A stretch of DNA of 64,000 bases, from assembly GCA_022059125.1 (NCBI GenBank), contig JAEUWY010000002.1:5208001-5272000 (forward strand). Reading direction: 5' to 3'. Every line of letters begins with the position of its first letter. Position 1 is the stretch's first letter. The notes under the pieces were generated by a model. That model was given only the letters and a program-made list of their open reading frames with translations, did not search any database and had not been told where the DNA came from. Origin of the DNA: Corynespora cassiicola. Its lineage: Eukaryota; Ascomycota; Dothideomycetes; Pleosporales; Corynesporascaceae. Shown here one piece after another: positions 12,635 through 22,399 of this stretch. The position numbers were made by a program, and so were the translations under genes.

Positions 12635-13701
12635 GTACCTTGGAGCAGAACCATGCATCGCAGTCGATTGAACCACAGGACCGCTGCACCACAAGAGCAG
12701 CCACGAGAGCGGCACTAGACACCGTCGTCCCATGGATTCATACTCCCCCTCCTCGCGAACCTGCACACGCGCCCGCCATACATGACCCATGCCCTGCCCT
12801 GCCCTGCCCTGCCATGCCCTGCCCTGTCACCCAATCGCACACCCAGCAATCAGCGCCGCGATTCCCCCTCTTTCGTCCCGATCCGCACAAACCTAACAAA
12901 AACCCGCCTGGCGCTCAACGCGGCGGCGGCGCCCACGAGAAAGGAGCAGGGGGGGGGGAAACAAGCCCCGCAAGCCACACACCGCCGTTCCTGGCCCTCT
13001 CTCTTTCTCTCTCTCTCTCTCGCGCCTTCGTCTCGTCGTCGCCTGCCTTGCCTGCCTTGCCCAGCTGCTGCTGCTGCTGCTACTGCTTTCCCCGCCCGAC
13101 GCTACGCTACGCCAAACGCTTGCGCTACCTATGCTACGCTACGACGTCGCCAACGCAGGGGACGCACGCATAACCCCGACCGCGCTCCTTGCGCGCCAGC
13201 CAGCCAGCCAGCCAGCGAGCGAGCTTGCCAGCTTTTGCTCCTCTTTTCTAACCTTTGTGTGTGTGCTGCCTGCCTGCCTGCCGTCCAAAACACGCGCAGA
13301 CGTGTGACAGCTTGGCAACCGTTTTTTCTGACGTCGCATCGCCGCGTCGCCGCGTCGTCGTCGTCGTCTCGCGCCGCACCACCCATCCCATCCCATCCCT
13401 CAGCATCAATAAACGAAAGATGTGAAATGGACAAGCGACCCGGCGGCGAGTAAGCATCCGGAATCTAGACCCTTGGTTGCTGCAAAGTAGCGCTTCCTGC
13501 ACGCATGCAAGCACGCACGCACGCACGCGAGCATCCACCCACTGATCCCGCGATCCGAAATTCCACACATGGCTGAGATTGGAGGCTAGCCATCACGTCC
13601 ATCCATCTAGCTAGCTAGCTAGGTAGCCAGGTGGATTAGCAACGGCGGGTACACGTTCCCGTCCGTGGACAAACGTTTTGCCGGGGGGGGGGGAGGCATG
13701 G

Positions 13702-13725
13702 GCGGCCGGCCGGCCGGCCGGCCGG
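13702..13725. repeat. GGCC repeat, fully self-complementary
   Basis: About six perfect copies of GGCC follow a run of ten G residues. The array is its own reverse complement, so it can fold into a hairpin and may be prone to sequencing or assembly error. Confidence 0.85.
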
Positions 13726-14684
13726 GCCAACACGTGGGAACCTTGAGTCCTTAACGCGTAACGCGTAGAGAGTTGCGCTGCTGTGGTGCTGTGGTGCTGA
13801 GCTGAGCTGAGCTGAGCGAGGGGAGGGGGCGGACGGCTGGTTCCTGAGCGGCGGCAGGGTGTGCACCGACGGGTGGCCGGGTAGCGTGGTCAGTCAGCGA
13901 CGGGGGGGGGGAGGGGGCAAGAAAACCTGATCGTTACGTCTTTTTTTTTCTCTCTCTCTCTCTCACGACCGGCGGGCGGGGCGCATTCAACAACATACTA
14001 GTAGTGTTTTGAAGCGCTGGGGGCGAGGCAGTATGAAGCAATATAGCACCCTTTTGATATAGGCAAGGCGGCTTGCTTAGTGGTCAATACCGCTGCCGCG
14101 ACAACGAACAACCCGGGAGCAAAAACCCTCTTATGGGCGGGAATTGCCATGAATGATGAAAGAGGATCGTGTTCTCATTTGCAATTTTTCATTCGTCTGA
14201 GGGACGACTTGTGTCGGGCTATTCAAACTAGTAAGGTTCCGATATTGCCCTGGGTGCAGTCCGTCCACCGTACTTGCGTTGATCCCATCAACTGGCTCCT
14301 GCTGCTGCTACTGCCCCCCCGACCGACCGACCCCATGATACGCGAGACGAGCGTCATGGGGGGGATGCAGATTGATCGAATCCAACGGAGGGGGCCGCGG
14401 GCCATCTCCGCGATACGAAAGATTAGATCTGATGGGGTGTCTAGACCTCGCCGGGTCAGAGAGTCATGGCGGATTGCGGGGACTGAAACGGATGCTATGA
14501 CCGCTGGGTAATCTACTGCAGACAGCGGTGGCCGCTGGGGAAGGCTCGAAACATATCTGACATGGGTTCTCTATTTTCGGGGCCAGTGTTTTTCATTCAC
14601 TTGTTCCATCCTCTCAGCGGCTTCCGAGTGCCCGGCCCATGAGGCAAGGTTTGGCTGTCGTCGGCCGGTACACATCGTACGACA

Positions 14685-15884
14685 TCATGAGCGATTTGCC
14701 CGTCCACTCCGTGTTGACTTGGCGGACCCAGCCCGAGCTTGACTTGCAGCAGTCGGTGCATCGTAGGACCTGATAGCGCGTTTCTTGGACGAGCTGTTGG
14801 GGTTTGAGTCTCCCGTATCTGTGGCCTCACTGGTGGCCCTTCGTTTCCGACTCCCAGACGCGGGCTCGGCCTGAGCAGACTCGCCCCGCGGAAGTTTGGA
14901 GTCGACACCACCACTCTCCTTGGCCTCGATCTTGGGCTTCGCCTTAGAGGAAGACGCAGCCGGCGGGCAATTCGTGGACCGATTGGCAGTAGAGTTCGAG
15001 CTAGGCGGATCGTTGCTTGAAGATGCTGCTTGGGCATTGCGTTGTTGGGCGATCCACGACAAGAGATTGCCTTCGGTTTCGTCATCGTCTCCCTCTTCCT
15101 CCTCCTCGCCGGCTTGATTGAGCATGGCGTCTGCCATCTCTCCTGCAATGTCGTCGCCCGCATCCTGGTCATTTGCCATGCGCATAGCAAACTCTAGGAG
15201 TTGTTGGGGATCCATTCCTTTGAGCGGGCCATCGGCGGCAGCAAGACGGTCTTGCAGGACGGCAAGCAATGCTGCAGGATCGAGTTCAGCACCATCTTCC
15301 TCGTCGTCGGCGTCCCCGATTTCCTCAGTCATGGCCGTATCCTTGGTCTTACTCGTGTGAGACGTGTTGACGTCGCTGGACTCTGCTGGAGGCGATACCA
15401 TGGTCCATTTGGGCGTGGGGGGCATGCGCTCTCTCCAGTCTGCGAAGAAGGCGTACGTCTCGGCTTTTCCATCCAAAACTTTTGTCTCAGACTCTCTGCT
15501 CTTTTGCGATCGCCATATCACAGGAGGCAGGCTGGGCTCCGGGATATCTGGGTCGTCTGGAGCAGCGGCAGCTGCAGCCTTTCCCGTGGCCAACTTTTGT
15601 CTCTTCTTGCTGCGGCCTTGTCCTACGCGTCGCTTTCTCTTTTCACCAGGCCTCACTTCTTTGCCTCCTTTGTGTATGGAGAAATTCGCATCGTCATAAC
15701 CATCGGACGCATACTCGATGTCGATGTAGTAATCAAAACGGTCCCAGTCCACGTCATAGTCGGAATCGCCGTTGTGGGAGGGCGGCGGGGAGGGTACGAC
15801 ATGCTCGGCCAGCTCATCGGCCATGACATATTCATCCTCGACATAGAGCCAGTCGAGGTCGTAGTCGTCGCCGTAGTCGCTCAT
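14685..15884 (-). CDS. Acidic/basic low-complexity nuclear-type protein, function unknown (399 aa)
   Basis: A single exon. I chose the ATG at 15884 because the protein then starts MSDYGDDYDLDW, a clean acidic start; the extra 40 upstream codons look like leader. Residues 1-75 are Asp/Glu/Tyr-rich. A basic cluster (EKRKRRVGQGRSKKRQK) near residue 80 resembles a bipartite nuclear localisation signal. The middle holds a short conserved-looking segment (AETYAFFADWRERMPPTPKW), then an acidic helix-rich region with LDPAALLAVLQDRL and DPQQLLEFAMRMA. The Ser/Arg/Lys-rich tail carries a second basic cluster. I do not recognise a catalytic domain. It is transcribed away from the MCC alpha gene, sharing about 540 bp of upstream DNA. 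A chromatin- or transcription-related role is only a guess from composition. Confidence 0.75.
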   Translation of the reverse strand: MSDYGDDYDLDWLYVEDEYVMADELAEHVVPSPPPSHNGDSDYDVDWDRFDYYIDIEYASDGYDDANFSIHKGGKEVRPGEKRKRRVGQGRSKKRQKLATGKAAAAAAPDDPDIPEPSLPPVIWRSQKSRESETKVLDGKAETYAFFADWRERMPPTPKWTMVSPPAESSDVNTSHTSKTKDTAMTEEIGDADDEEDGAELDPAALLAVLQDRLAAADGPLKGMDPQQLLEFAMRMANDQDAGDDIAGEMADAMLNQAGEEEEEGDDDETEGNLLSWIAQQRNAQAASSSNDPPSSNSTANRSTNCPPAASSSKAKPKIEAKESGGVDSKLPRGESAQAEPASGSRKRRATSEATDTGDSNPNSSSKKRAIRSYDAPTAASQARAGSAKSTRSGRANRS

Positions 15885-16428
15885 GGTTGAGATGCAAAGG
15901 GAGCGCGCAACGCCGCACGCTCGCTTCTTGTCAGTGTTGATGTCGATCGAGGAGCGACTCAGAGACTGTCCTGAGTTGCAAGGTAACGCAAGCGGGTGCA
16001 GCAAAATTGGTTCGGAGGTTGCCGGGGGTGCTGAGGTGTCAGGCAGCTAGACGTATCGCGACTGCGCGTTGGAGAGAGATGCGAGGCTGCTCATCGGGGA
16101 GCTATGTCAGCAGAGGCGCCCGGATCTCCAGGGGGTGCCTTCATTCCACCAGGGCTCGAGCGGCGCCGTGTGCAGTGGTCGCGAGGGCGCGCAGAGACGG
16201 CACAGGGCGCTATCGATCGTCTTTGGTGTTGATGCGTCGTCGAGTAAACACGCGCGCCCCTCGCCGGTCCGCCTCTCTGGATGGCGTGTGCCAAGGCTGC
16301 GGTTCGCGACGGCTTAGGGTGACCGAGGCTCCCCAGATTCGCTCTCTTAGACTGCTTTCCCCCACAAACAGTCTTCTCCCGTAGCTTCAATCCAACCTGT
16401 TCTTTCACGTCTGGTCCACTCTGTGAAA
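15885..16428. promoter_or_regulatory. Shared upstream region between two divergent genes
   Basis: The start codons of the acidic protein (minus) and MCC alpha (plus) are 544 bp apart. Both promoters must lie here or overlap the leaders. I see no clear TATA box, and no binding site is claimed. Confidence 0.6.
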
Positions 16429-18756
16429 ATGCGCGCCTTTCGGAAGTCTACTCACCTCTCCCGCCAGTTCCTGACGGCCAATGCCGCCCGCCACAGCTCC
16501 TCGAGCGCGTCCACCATCAAGCCGCTGACTTCAGTGCTCATAGCGAACCGTGGAGAAATTGCTCTGTAGGGCCTTTGCGTGAGGATGGACTCCGCCATTT
16601 CTGACTTGAGCATAGACGAGTCGGCCGTACTGCCTCGGAGTATGGCATCCGGACGACCACCCTCTATACCGATCCGGACGCAAAGTCCCAGCATGCTCTG
16701 AGCTCACCATATGCCGTGAACCTCGGTGACCCTTCAGCATATCTCGATGGAGATCGCATAATACAGATTGCCAAAGATCAGGGCTGTCAGGGCATACATC
16801 CGGGCTATGGCTTTGTACGCCTCTCGGGTCCCCAACTACGCATGGACTAACCCGAGCATAGCTGAGCGAGAACCCAGCCTTTGCACGAAAGTGCACGGAG
16901 GCCGGTATCACATTCATCGGACCTCCATGGAAGGCCATCGAGGCCATGGGAAGCAAGAGGTACGGCATGTCGATCGACACCCTGAATGTTTGTTAACATT
17001 ACATCCAGTGAGTCAAAGGATATCATGATTGCTGCCGGGGTCCCTTGTATACCCGGATATCATGGCACAAATCAAGACCCTGAACACCTGAAGGCAGAGG
17101 CACAGAAGATTGGATATCCCGTGCTGCTCAAGGCCGTAAAAGGCGGGGGCGGAAAGGGGATGCGTATTGTGAACAAGCCCGAGGAATTCTTTGACCAATT
17201 GAACTCGGCAAAGAGAGAAGCCCAGAATTCGTTTGGTGATGAAGTCATGTTGGTAGAAAAGTACATCACTACACCCAGGCACATTGAGGTCCAGGTGTTT
17301 GCGGACAAGCACGGCAACTGTGTCGCATTAGGCGAGCGCGACTGTAGTATCCAGCGACGACACCAAAAGATTCTAGAGGAGTCTCCCGCACCGCATCTAA
17401 AAGAAGAGATCCGACAGGATATCTGGGAAAAGGCCAGGGCTGCTGCTCTTGCGGTCGGTTACGAGGGTGCCGGAACCGTCGAGTTCATCTTCGATAACGA
17501 GACTGGCGAATTCTTCTTCATGGAGATGAATACCAGGCTCCAGGTCGAGCATCCTGTGACTGAAATGGTTACCGGCGAAGACCTCGTCAGGTGGCAGCTC
17601 ATAGTGGCTGAAGGTGGCCGTTTGCCTCTTACTCAGAAAGAGATTGAGCAGAGGATAAAGGAACGAGGTGCTGCCATCGAAGCGCGCATCTACGCCGAAA
17701 ATCCCGACATGAACTTCATCCCCGACTCTGGTCTCCTCCTTCATCTGCGGACGCCAGAGGCCACACCTACTGTTCGGATAGACGCGGGATTTGTCGCGGG
17801 CGACGAAGTGTCTTCACATTATGACCCCATGATTGCAAAGCTAATCGTACAAGGCCCCACGAGAGAAGCTGCAATCCAGAAACTCCGCGCGGCACTGGAA
17901 GAATATGAAGTTGCAGGACCCATCACCAACATTGAGTTCTTGAAGAAGATTTGCGTCAGCCCCGACTTTGTCGCCGGCAGCGTAGAGACTGGCTACATTC
18001 AAAAGCACCACGAAGAGCTCTTCACTCCTGAGCCTCCTGCCCCCGAAGTCTACGCCCAAGCAGCCCTCGGCCTCGCCCTCCAGCAAATCGCCTCTTCCCG
18101 CACCGACCCCTTCTCCGGCCCGCCCGTCACAGCCGCCGGCTTCGGCAGCCCCTACCAGAAGCGCGAATTCAACCTCGTCGAGATCCCCGCCGACGGCAAG
18201 GGAGACAGCACCTCGACGCCCGTCCAAGTCGTCCAAACTGCGCCCTCGCAGTTCGACATCACCGTCAACGGCACCACCTACCCCGCCGTGACCTCCACCT
18301 TCTCGCCCTCCGCGAACAACCTGACCTCGTTCTATCCGCACACCCGCCTCTCGACGACCTTCATAAGGGATGGGGATCGCCTCACCTTGTTTCAGCAGGG
18401 CCGCCAGTACCGCCTTCAACTCGCCATGCCCAAGTGGGCAGAGAAGGCGCTGGGCATCAAGGATGTGACGAACAGCGTGCTCGCGCCCATGCCGTGCAAG
18501 GTGCTCAGGGTGGAGGTAGAAGAGGGCGAGAGCGTCAAGAAGGATCAGCCGCTCGTCGTGATTGAGAGTATGAAGATGGAGACTGTGATTCGGAGTCCGC
18601 ATGATGGGGTCATTGCAAGGGTGGTGCATGGGAAGGGGGTAAGTCGCGACCTTCTTTTTATTTGTCTTTGTTGGGGTGTGGGATGTGGCTAACTCCTTAT
18701 AGGATCTTTGTAAGGCGGGGACGGCGTTGGTGGAGTTTGTGGAGGAGGAGAAGTAG
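16429..18756 (+). CDS. mccA: 3-methylcrotonyl-CoA carboxylase alpha (biotin-carrying) subunit, mitochondrial (705 aa)
   Basis: Exons 16429-16565, 16616-16814, 16862-16959, 17009-18638 and 18703-18756 join in frame (introns 50, 47, 49 and 64 nt). The subunit carboxylates its biotin and, with MCC beta, converts 3-methylcrotonyl-CoA to 3-methylglutaconyl-CoA in leucine breakdown in mitochondria. The N-terminus is rich in Arg, Ser and His without acidic residues, fitting a presequence. Then come the biotin carboxylase start (LIANRGEIA), the glycine-rich ATP loop (KGGGGKGMR), the [12 protein letters not shown] motif, the [14 protein letters not shown] catalytic segment, and a C-terminal biotinyl domain with the ESMKMET biotin-lysine motif. 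Length fits the family. Acetyl-CoA carboxylase and pyruvate carboxylase are excluded by length and by the lack of their transferase domains. No MCC beta or isovaleryl-CoA dehydrogenase gene lies in the window, although these are often clustered in Aspergillus. Confidence 0.95.
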
Positions 18757-18822
18757 GGGTGAGCTGGAGGTTGGGGGGTTGGGCTAGGAAGGGGACTGAG
18801 GCAATGGATTATGACGTAATGC

Positions 18823-18828
18823 AATAAA
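18823..18828 (+). terminator. Possible polyadenylation signal AATAAA
   Basis: A canonical AATAAA lies about 70 nt after the MCC alpha stop codon, within an A/T-rich stretch. The cleavage site itself is not known. Confidence 0.5.
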
Positions 18829-20251
18829 AATATTGAATCTTTCTTTGAATGTCTGAAAGACGCCCCATGAATATGCCTATCCTGATGATCTGTCGACTTT
18901 TGGTCAACGTGTATGAAAAAAGAGAGGAAGGATCCAAGTGACCTGTCCCATCTATGCAAGAATGTTTCCACTAGCGAGGACAAAACTGTTCTTCTCTTTG
19001 GACGAAGAGACTAAGTCGAACTTGTTGATTCTATGTTGTGTGGGTCTCAAGGAAGCGCCGTCCCAGAGTTGACCCTTGGAGCTGTTGCTTCCCGAAGTTG
19101 TTGTTGGTGATCGCGTGGTCTAGGTGGCTGCGGGGGCTCGAGGGGATGTTTGTATCGATTGTACTGTGTCATAAAGAGTCAGTCAATGGTTTATTGAGGC
19201 TTTGAATGATAGGAATAGTGAGAGCATACAGCAATCATGAAAAGTTTTTGGCTTTGCCATAGTAGGAGCAAGTTCACTATGAGACTGAGAAGGCTCAGCA
19301 CGAGATCGCAGACCGCTTCTGGCGGGAATGCTGAAGACTCAACCATAATAATTGTTTATTCAGGATGGGCTTGGAGGTTCCCTTACGCAGGGAAGGAGTA
19401 TATTCGTACAGAGGAGGTTCTAATGTTGCCATATCAGCCCGGAAGCTGATCTAGTTTATATGCCTTTGGGAAAGTACTTTCGCTTTTTAATCACTAGAGG
19501 CTCAGACCTTCATAAGGATTGAGGCAAGACACAGACATTGTAGGAAACGTCGTGGTTGGCTATTCAGAATTGAGACAAGCTGTCTATGGCGCAGCCACCA
19601 TTACTCACCGGTACTCACCGGCGTATCTGACGGGTTGCTGCAGGGCCACTGCACACTAAGATAATCACTCAACCAATTGAGATCGAAGCAAGCTTCAATT
19701 TGCCATTTCTCAGATCAGATACGACGCGAAGTGCGGGGATCCTGTAGTGTTGGCCAGATCCGACACCATGGACTGAACGGTGATTATTTCATGAAGATCT
19801 TCTGTTCAGGCTGCCCTCGACGGCGTTGCCCCCAGGATTTTCAACCATCCCTTCGACACGAAAGCGGCATGTCAGCTCCCGATCGGCCACTTGCCGTTAT
19901 GCGGGTAGCACGGCTTGATCGGCGCTCGACTGTTGTCTGCTCACGTGTCGTAAGCTCGCGTGTGGGGCCGCCGATAGAGGGCGCATGATATCAGGCATTC
20001 AGACAATCTAGGGTCTGTCCCAGAGACTAAACGGCTTTCTAATTGATCTTTAGAGTCCAATTATATCGCTCATATTCCGTCCAATCCAACAGCCAAATCC
20101 GAGCAAAAGTGCCAGCATCTTATATACTTGGTGGTCCTTTTGTCCAGCTTAGCCTTGGCATCTTCCACATTTTGTATTCATAGGGAACCACTCACGTAGA
20201 TATTGCAGATAAGAATTTAACCCACTCCTTCGGGTTTCTCATCGCTTCGTA
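18829..20251. other. Intergenic region; upstream of the Clr5-domain gene
   Basis: No gene is supported. Open frames are short (70-103 codons) and lack motifs. Base composition falls from GC-rich to AT-richer after about 19.2 kb, marking the start of an accessory-looking segment. A TATATA box at 20121 probably belongs to the next gene. Confidence 0.55.
20121..20126 (+). promoter_or_regulatory. TATA box of the Clr5-domain gene
   Basis: TATATA lies about 130 nt before the ATG at 20252, a usual distance for a fungal gene with a short leader. Confidence 0.5.
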
Positions 20252-21657
20252 ATGCGCAAAAGTCTTGGGCAGGCACCGGAGCACCCGGCCCGTGTTTGGG
20301 AAGCCCACCGACTGCTTTTCACTAAATTATACAGAGACGATAATAAGAAACTGGAGGATGTTCAGCGAATTTTGAATGAAGAGTACAAATTCTATGCCAC
20401 GTACGTCCTTCTATAGTCTATGCGGTACCGATAGCTAAGCTTGTGTCTAGCGCAAGACAGTACAAACGAAAGATCTCTGGAGAAGAACTCGAAAGCGGCA
20501 GATAAACAGCACGCACTTGATAAATTGGAAAGCCTCAATATTGACCTCGATACAAGATTTACATACAAATCAGAGGAGAAGGACATCGCCTCTCATAAAA
20601 TCCGAAGATTCGCGAAGTCACAGGGTATTAGACATCAGGGATCAAATGAAACCCCACGAGAATTCTCACTTTCCGGCATACTCGGTAACCAAATTAGTGC
20701 AGCCTACGATGCGTTAGCTCGCGAACATCTCTCTCATATTTATATCCCACAAGGCACTGTGACTAGTGGGATGCTGCCACCAAGTATTCAGCATACAAGT
20801 ACATACGATATGGAACTATGCCAAACGATGTCTTGGGTACGTGTATCTTGTATATTCAAACTATGGAAATAGCTGATATGAGCCACAGGGTTTCCTCTCC
20901 AAAAGCGTGAGAGATTTGGAATCACTTGCTTCAGTTCAATGTGACCAAGTTACTCTATCAATACCTATCACAGCTTTTCTGCAGTTGGGAAAGGCTGTAT
21001 TGAGAGCCTTGAATTCTGAAATAACTCCAATTTCTTTACTCATGCTCTATATCCATAGACTAAATAGTGAGATCATTAGCGATACAAGCCACGGGTAGTT
21101 ATCTTGATATGGACTCGGAGCTGGCACTCAGCACCCAAGACTCAATCACAGACACTATTTCGGGCCGAGTAAATACTTGCAATACGTACACAGGAGTAAT
21201 GTATGATGATAATTTGAGAATGATAGATTTTCTCAATGGGATGTGTAACATTTGGGAAGATGTGTCAGCAGATGGAACGGCCACCAGCTTGCGCAACAGT
21301 CCGATCGAAGGCGGAAGCACACAAACTTCCAAAAACGGCAAGACTCCAGAAATAAAAATTGATACGTGCGAGTCCTGGCAGCTATCGCCTCCAACAAGCT
21401 TGTCGTTTCCGAGCGCCTTGCTCGATTCACCCATACAGATGACAATGCCAACATTTGCAATTGGAGACGCGTTTTTCGAAGATACACCACTCGAAATTAA
21501 TCAGGCTCATGAAAGTGACCCTCCTGATCTTGACCTGTATCTCGATTCTTCGTTATGGTCAGACTGCTTCGAGACAACACAGACGGAAGGAAATCCAGCT
21601 TTGCTTTCAGATCATCCCGCCATGACAATGGATTTTTCGGGAATCGGGGGGTTGTAA
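20252..21657 (+). pseudogene. Clr5-domain gene, reading frame disrupted
   Basis: Exon 1 (20252-20400) encodes a clear Clr5 N-terminus: W, two basic positions, LYRDD, LEDVQRIL and the ending KFYAT. A 50-nt intron (20401-20450, branch GCTAAG) should then give ARQYKRKIS, the Clr5 signature, but that frame hits TAA at 20503. The continuation expected in the family (LEKNSK) is in the next frame from about 20477, where the usual W-G is missing, so a small deletion is the likely cause. Using a second AG (20459-20460) restores an open frame of 244 codons (20252-20400, 20461-20836, 20889-21098) but deletes RQYKRKI. A further 180-codon open stretch in another frame (to 21657, acidic, Ser/Thr-rich) cannot be joined with good splice sites. 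Clr5 domains occur in fungal heterochromatin and other regulatory-type proteins. Either a decayed gene or one with unusual splicing; I favour decay. Confidence 0.6.
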
Positions 21658-22399
21658 GCCTCCAACAAGTGACCAAAAGCCAGCAGTTTAGCCTAATAAT
21701 AGCGAAGCTAGTCTTTAATAAGGTGTGTCGCCGAGTAGAGGATTCCAGGACCTGGCCCATTGATATTGGCACACATTGCCGCTTTCTTTGTTCGAACAAC
21801 AAGAAAATTACACGTGGATAGGACTCGAATCATATTATCAATGGTACCTTTACCTTTCTCGAATGGACGAGATGGAGAAAAAAGGCAGTGGCAGCAGAGC
21901 GTATGTTCGGTTAGCTTCAGCCCTTTAGACACGCGTCATAATGTTGCCTCATGAAGCTTCTGTTGCGTCTACTCGTGTAAAGATGAGGTATTCAAGGTTG
22001 TGACCGCGGCTCAAAATCACTGTGATAAAGATAGTTGGCTACTTTTTAGCAGGAATTACTCTGTTGTTGTTGTTTTTTCAATAATCTCACGCCCGTCCAC
22101 CCGTAAACAACCAATGTAACGAAAAGAATAATAGATAATTTGGATAACAAGCAATACTACTTCTCGAAATTTCAATAATACTATAATGCCCCCCTTAAGT
22201 TACACAAAAGAACAATCAAGTTATGGCGGATCGCCACTCGGCTGGGAACTTTGAATCAAAGCCCGCCAAGAAAAATGATTGATGATACTTGCTGACACAG
22301 CCCAAATAATCAGTAATGCATAAATTTTTATTTTCATGTAATAATTGTAATGTTTACTTTTATTAAATCAGCCTTATTGAGTGACTCTAGCTGTACAGC
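21658..22399. other. AT-rich intergenic region
   Basis: No gene is supported. The part from about 22000 to 22400 is markedly AT-rich with TTG repeats and long A/T runs. It contains the promoter of the DUF7587 gene; no convincing TATA box position could be fixed among the many A/T runs. Confidence 0.55.

Larger units (their letters stand above)
9244..14684. other. Second GC-rich gene-poor stretch with many short tandem repeats
   Basis: No gene is supported on either strand in about 5.4 kb. The longest open frames (for example 12244-13173) are low-complexity Pro/Arg/Ser translations. The first few hundred bases should be the 3' UTR of the DUF8032 gene. Tetra- and pentanucleotide arrays are dense: ATCA (10645-10668), GCAT (10628-10644), CCCT (12575-12607), GCCCT (12790-12827), CT (about 12999-13020), CAGC (about 13195-13215), GGCC (13702-13725) and GAGCT (about 13797-13816), besides poly-G and poly-T runs. 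Confidence 0.6.

Noticed and set aside
12244..13173. 309-codon plus-strand open frame
   Set aside because: Crosses several microsatellites (CCCT, GCCCT, CT); the product is Pro/Arg/Ser filler without domain features.
14060..14125. tRNA-like stretch with TTAGTGGTCAAT resembling a D-arm
   Set aside because: No T-arm GTTCGA consensus and no pairing acceptor stem could be found.
17841..18983. 380-codon antisense open frame over the 3' half of MCC alpha
   Set aside because: It is a shadow of the conserved carboxylase exon; composition is Gly/Arg/Glu low-complexity, with no motif or splice logic of its own.
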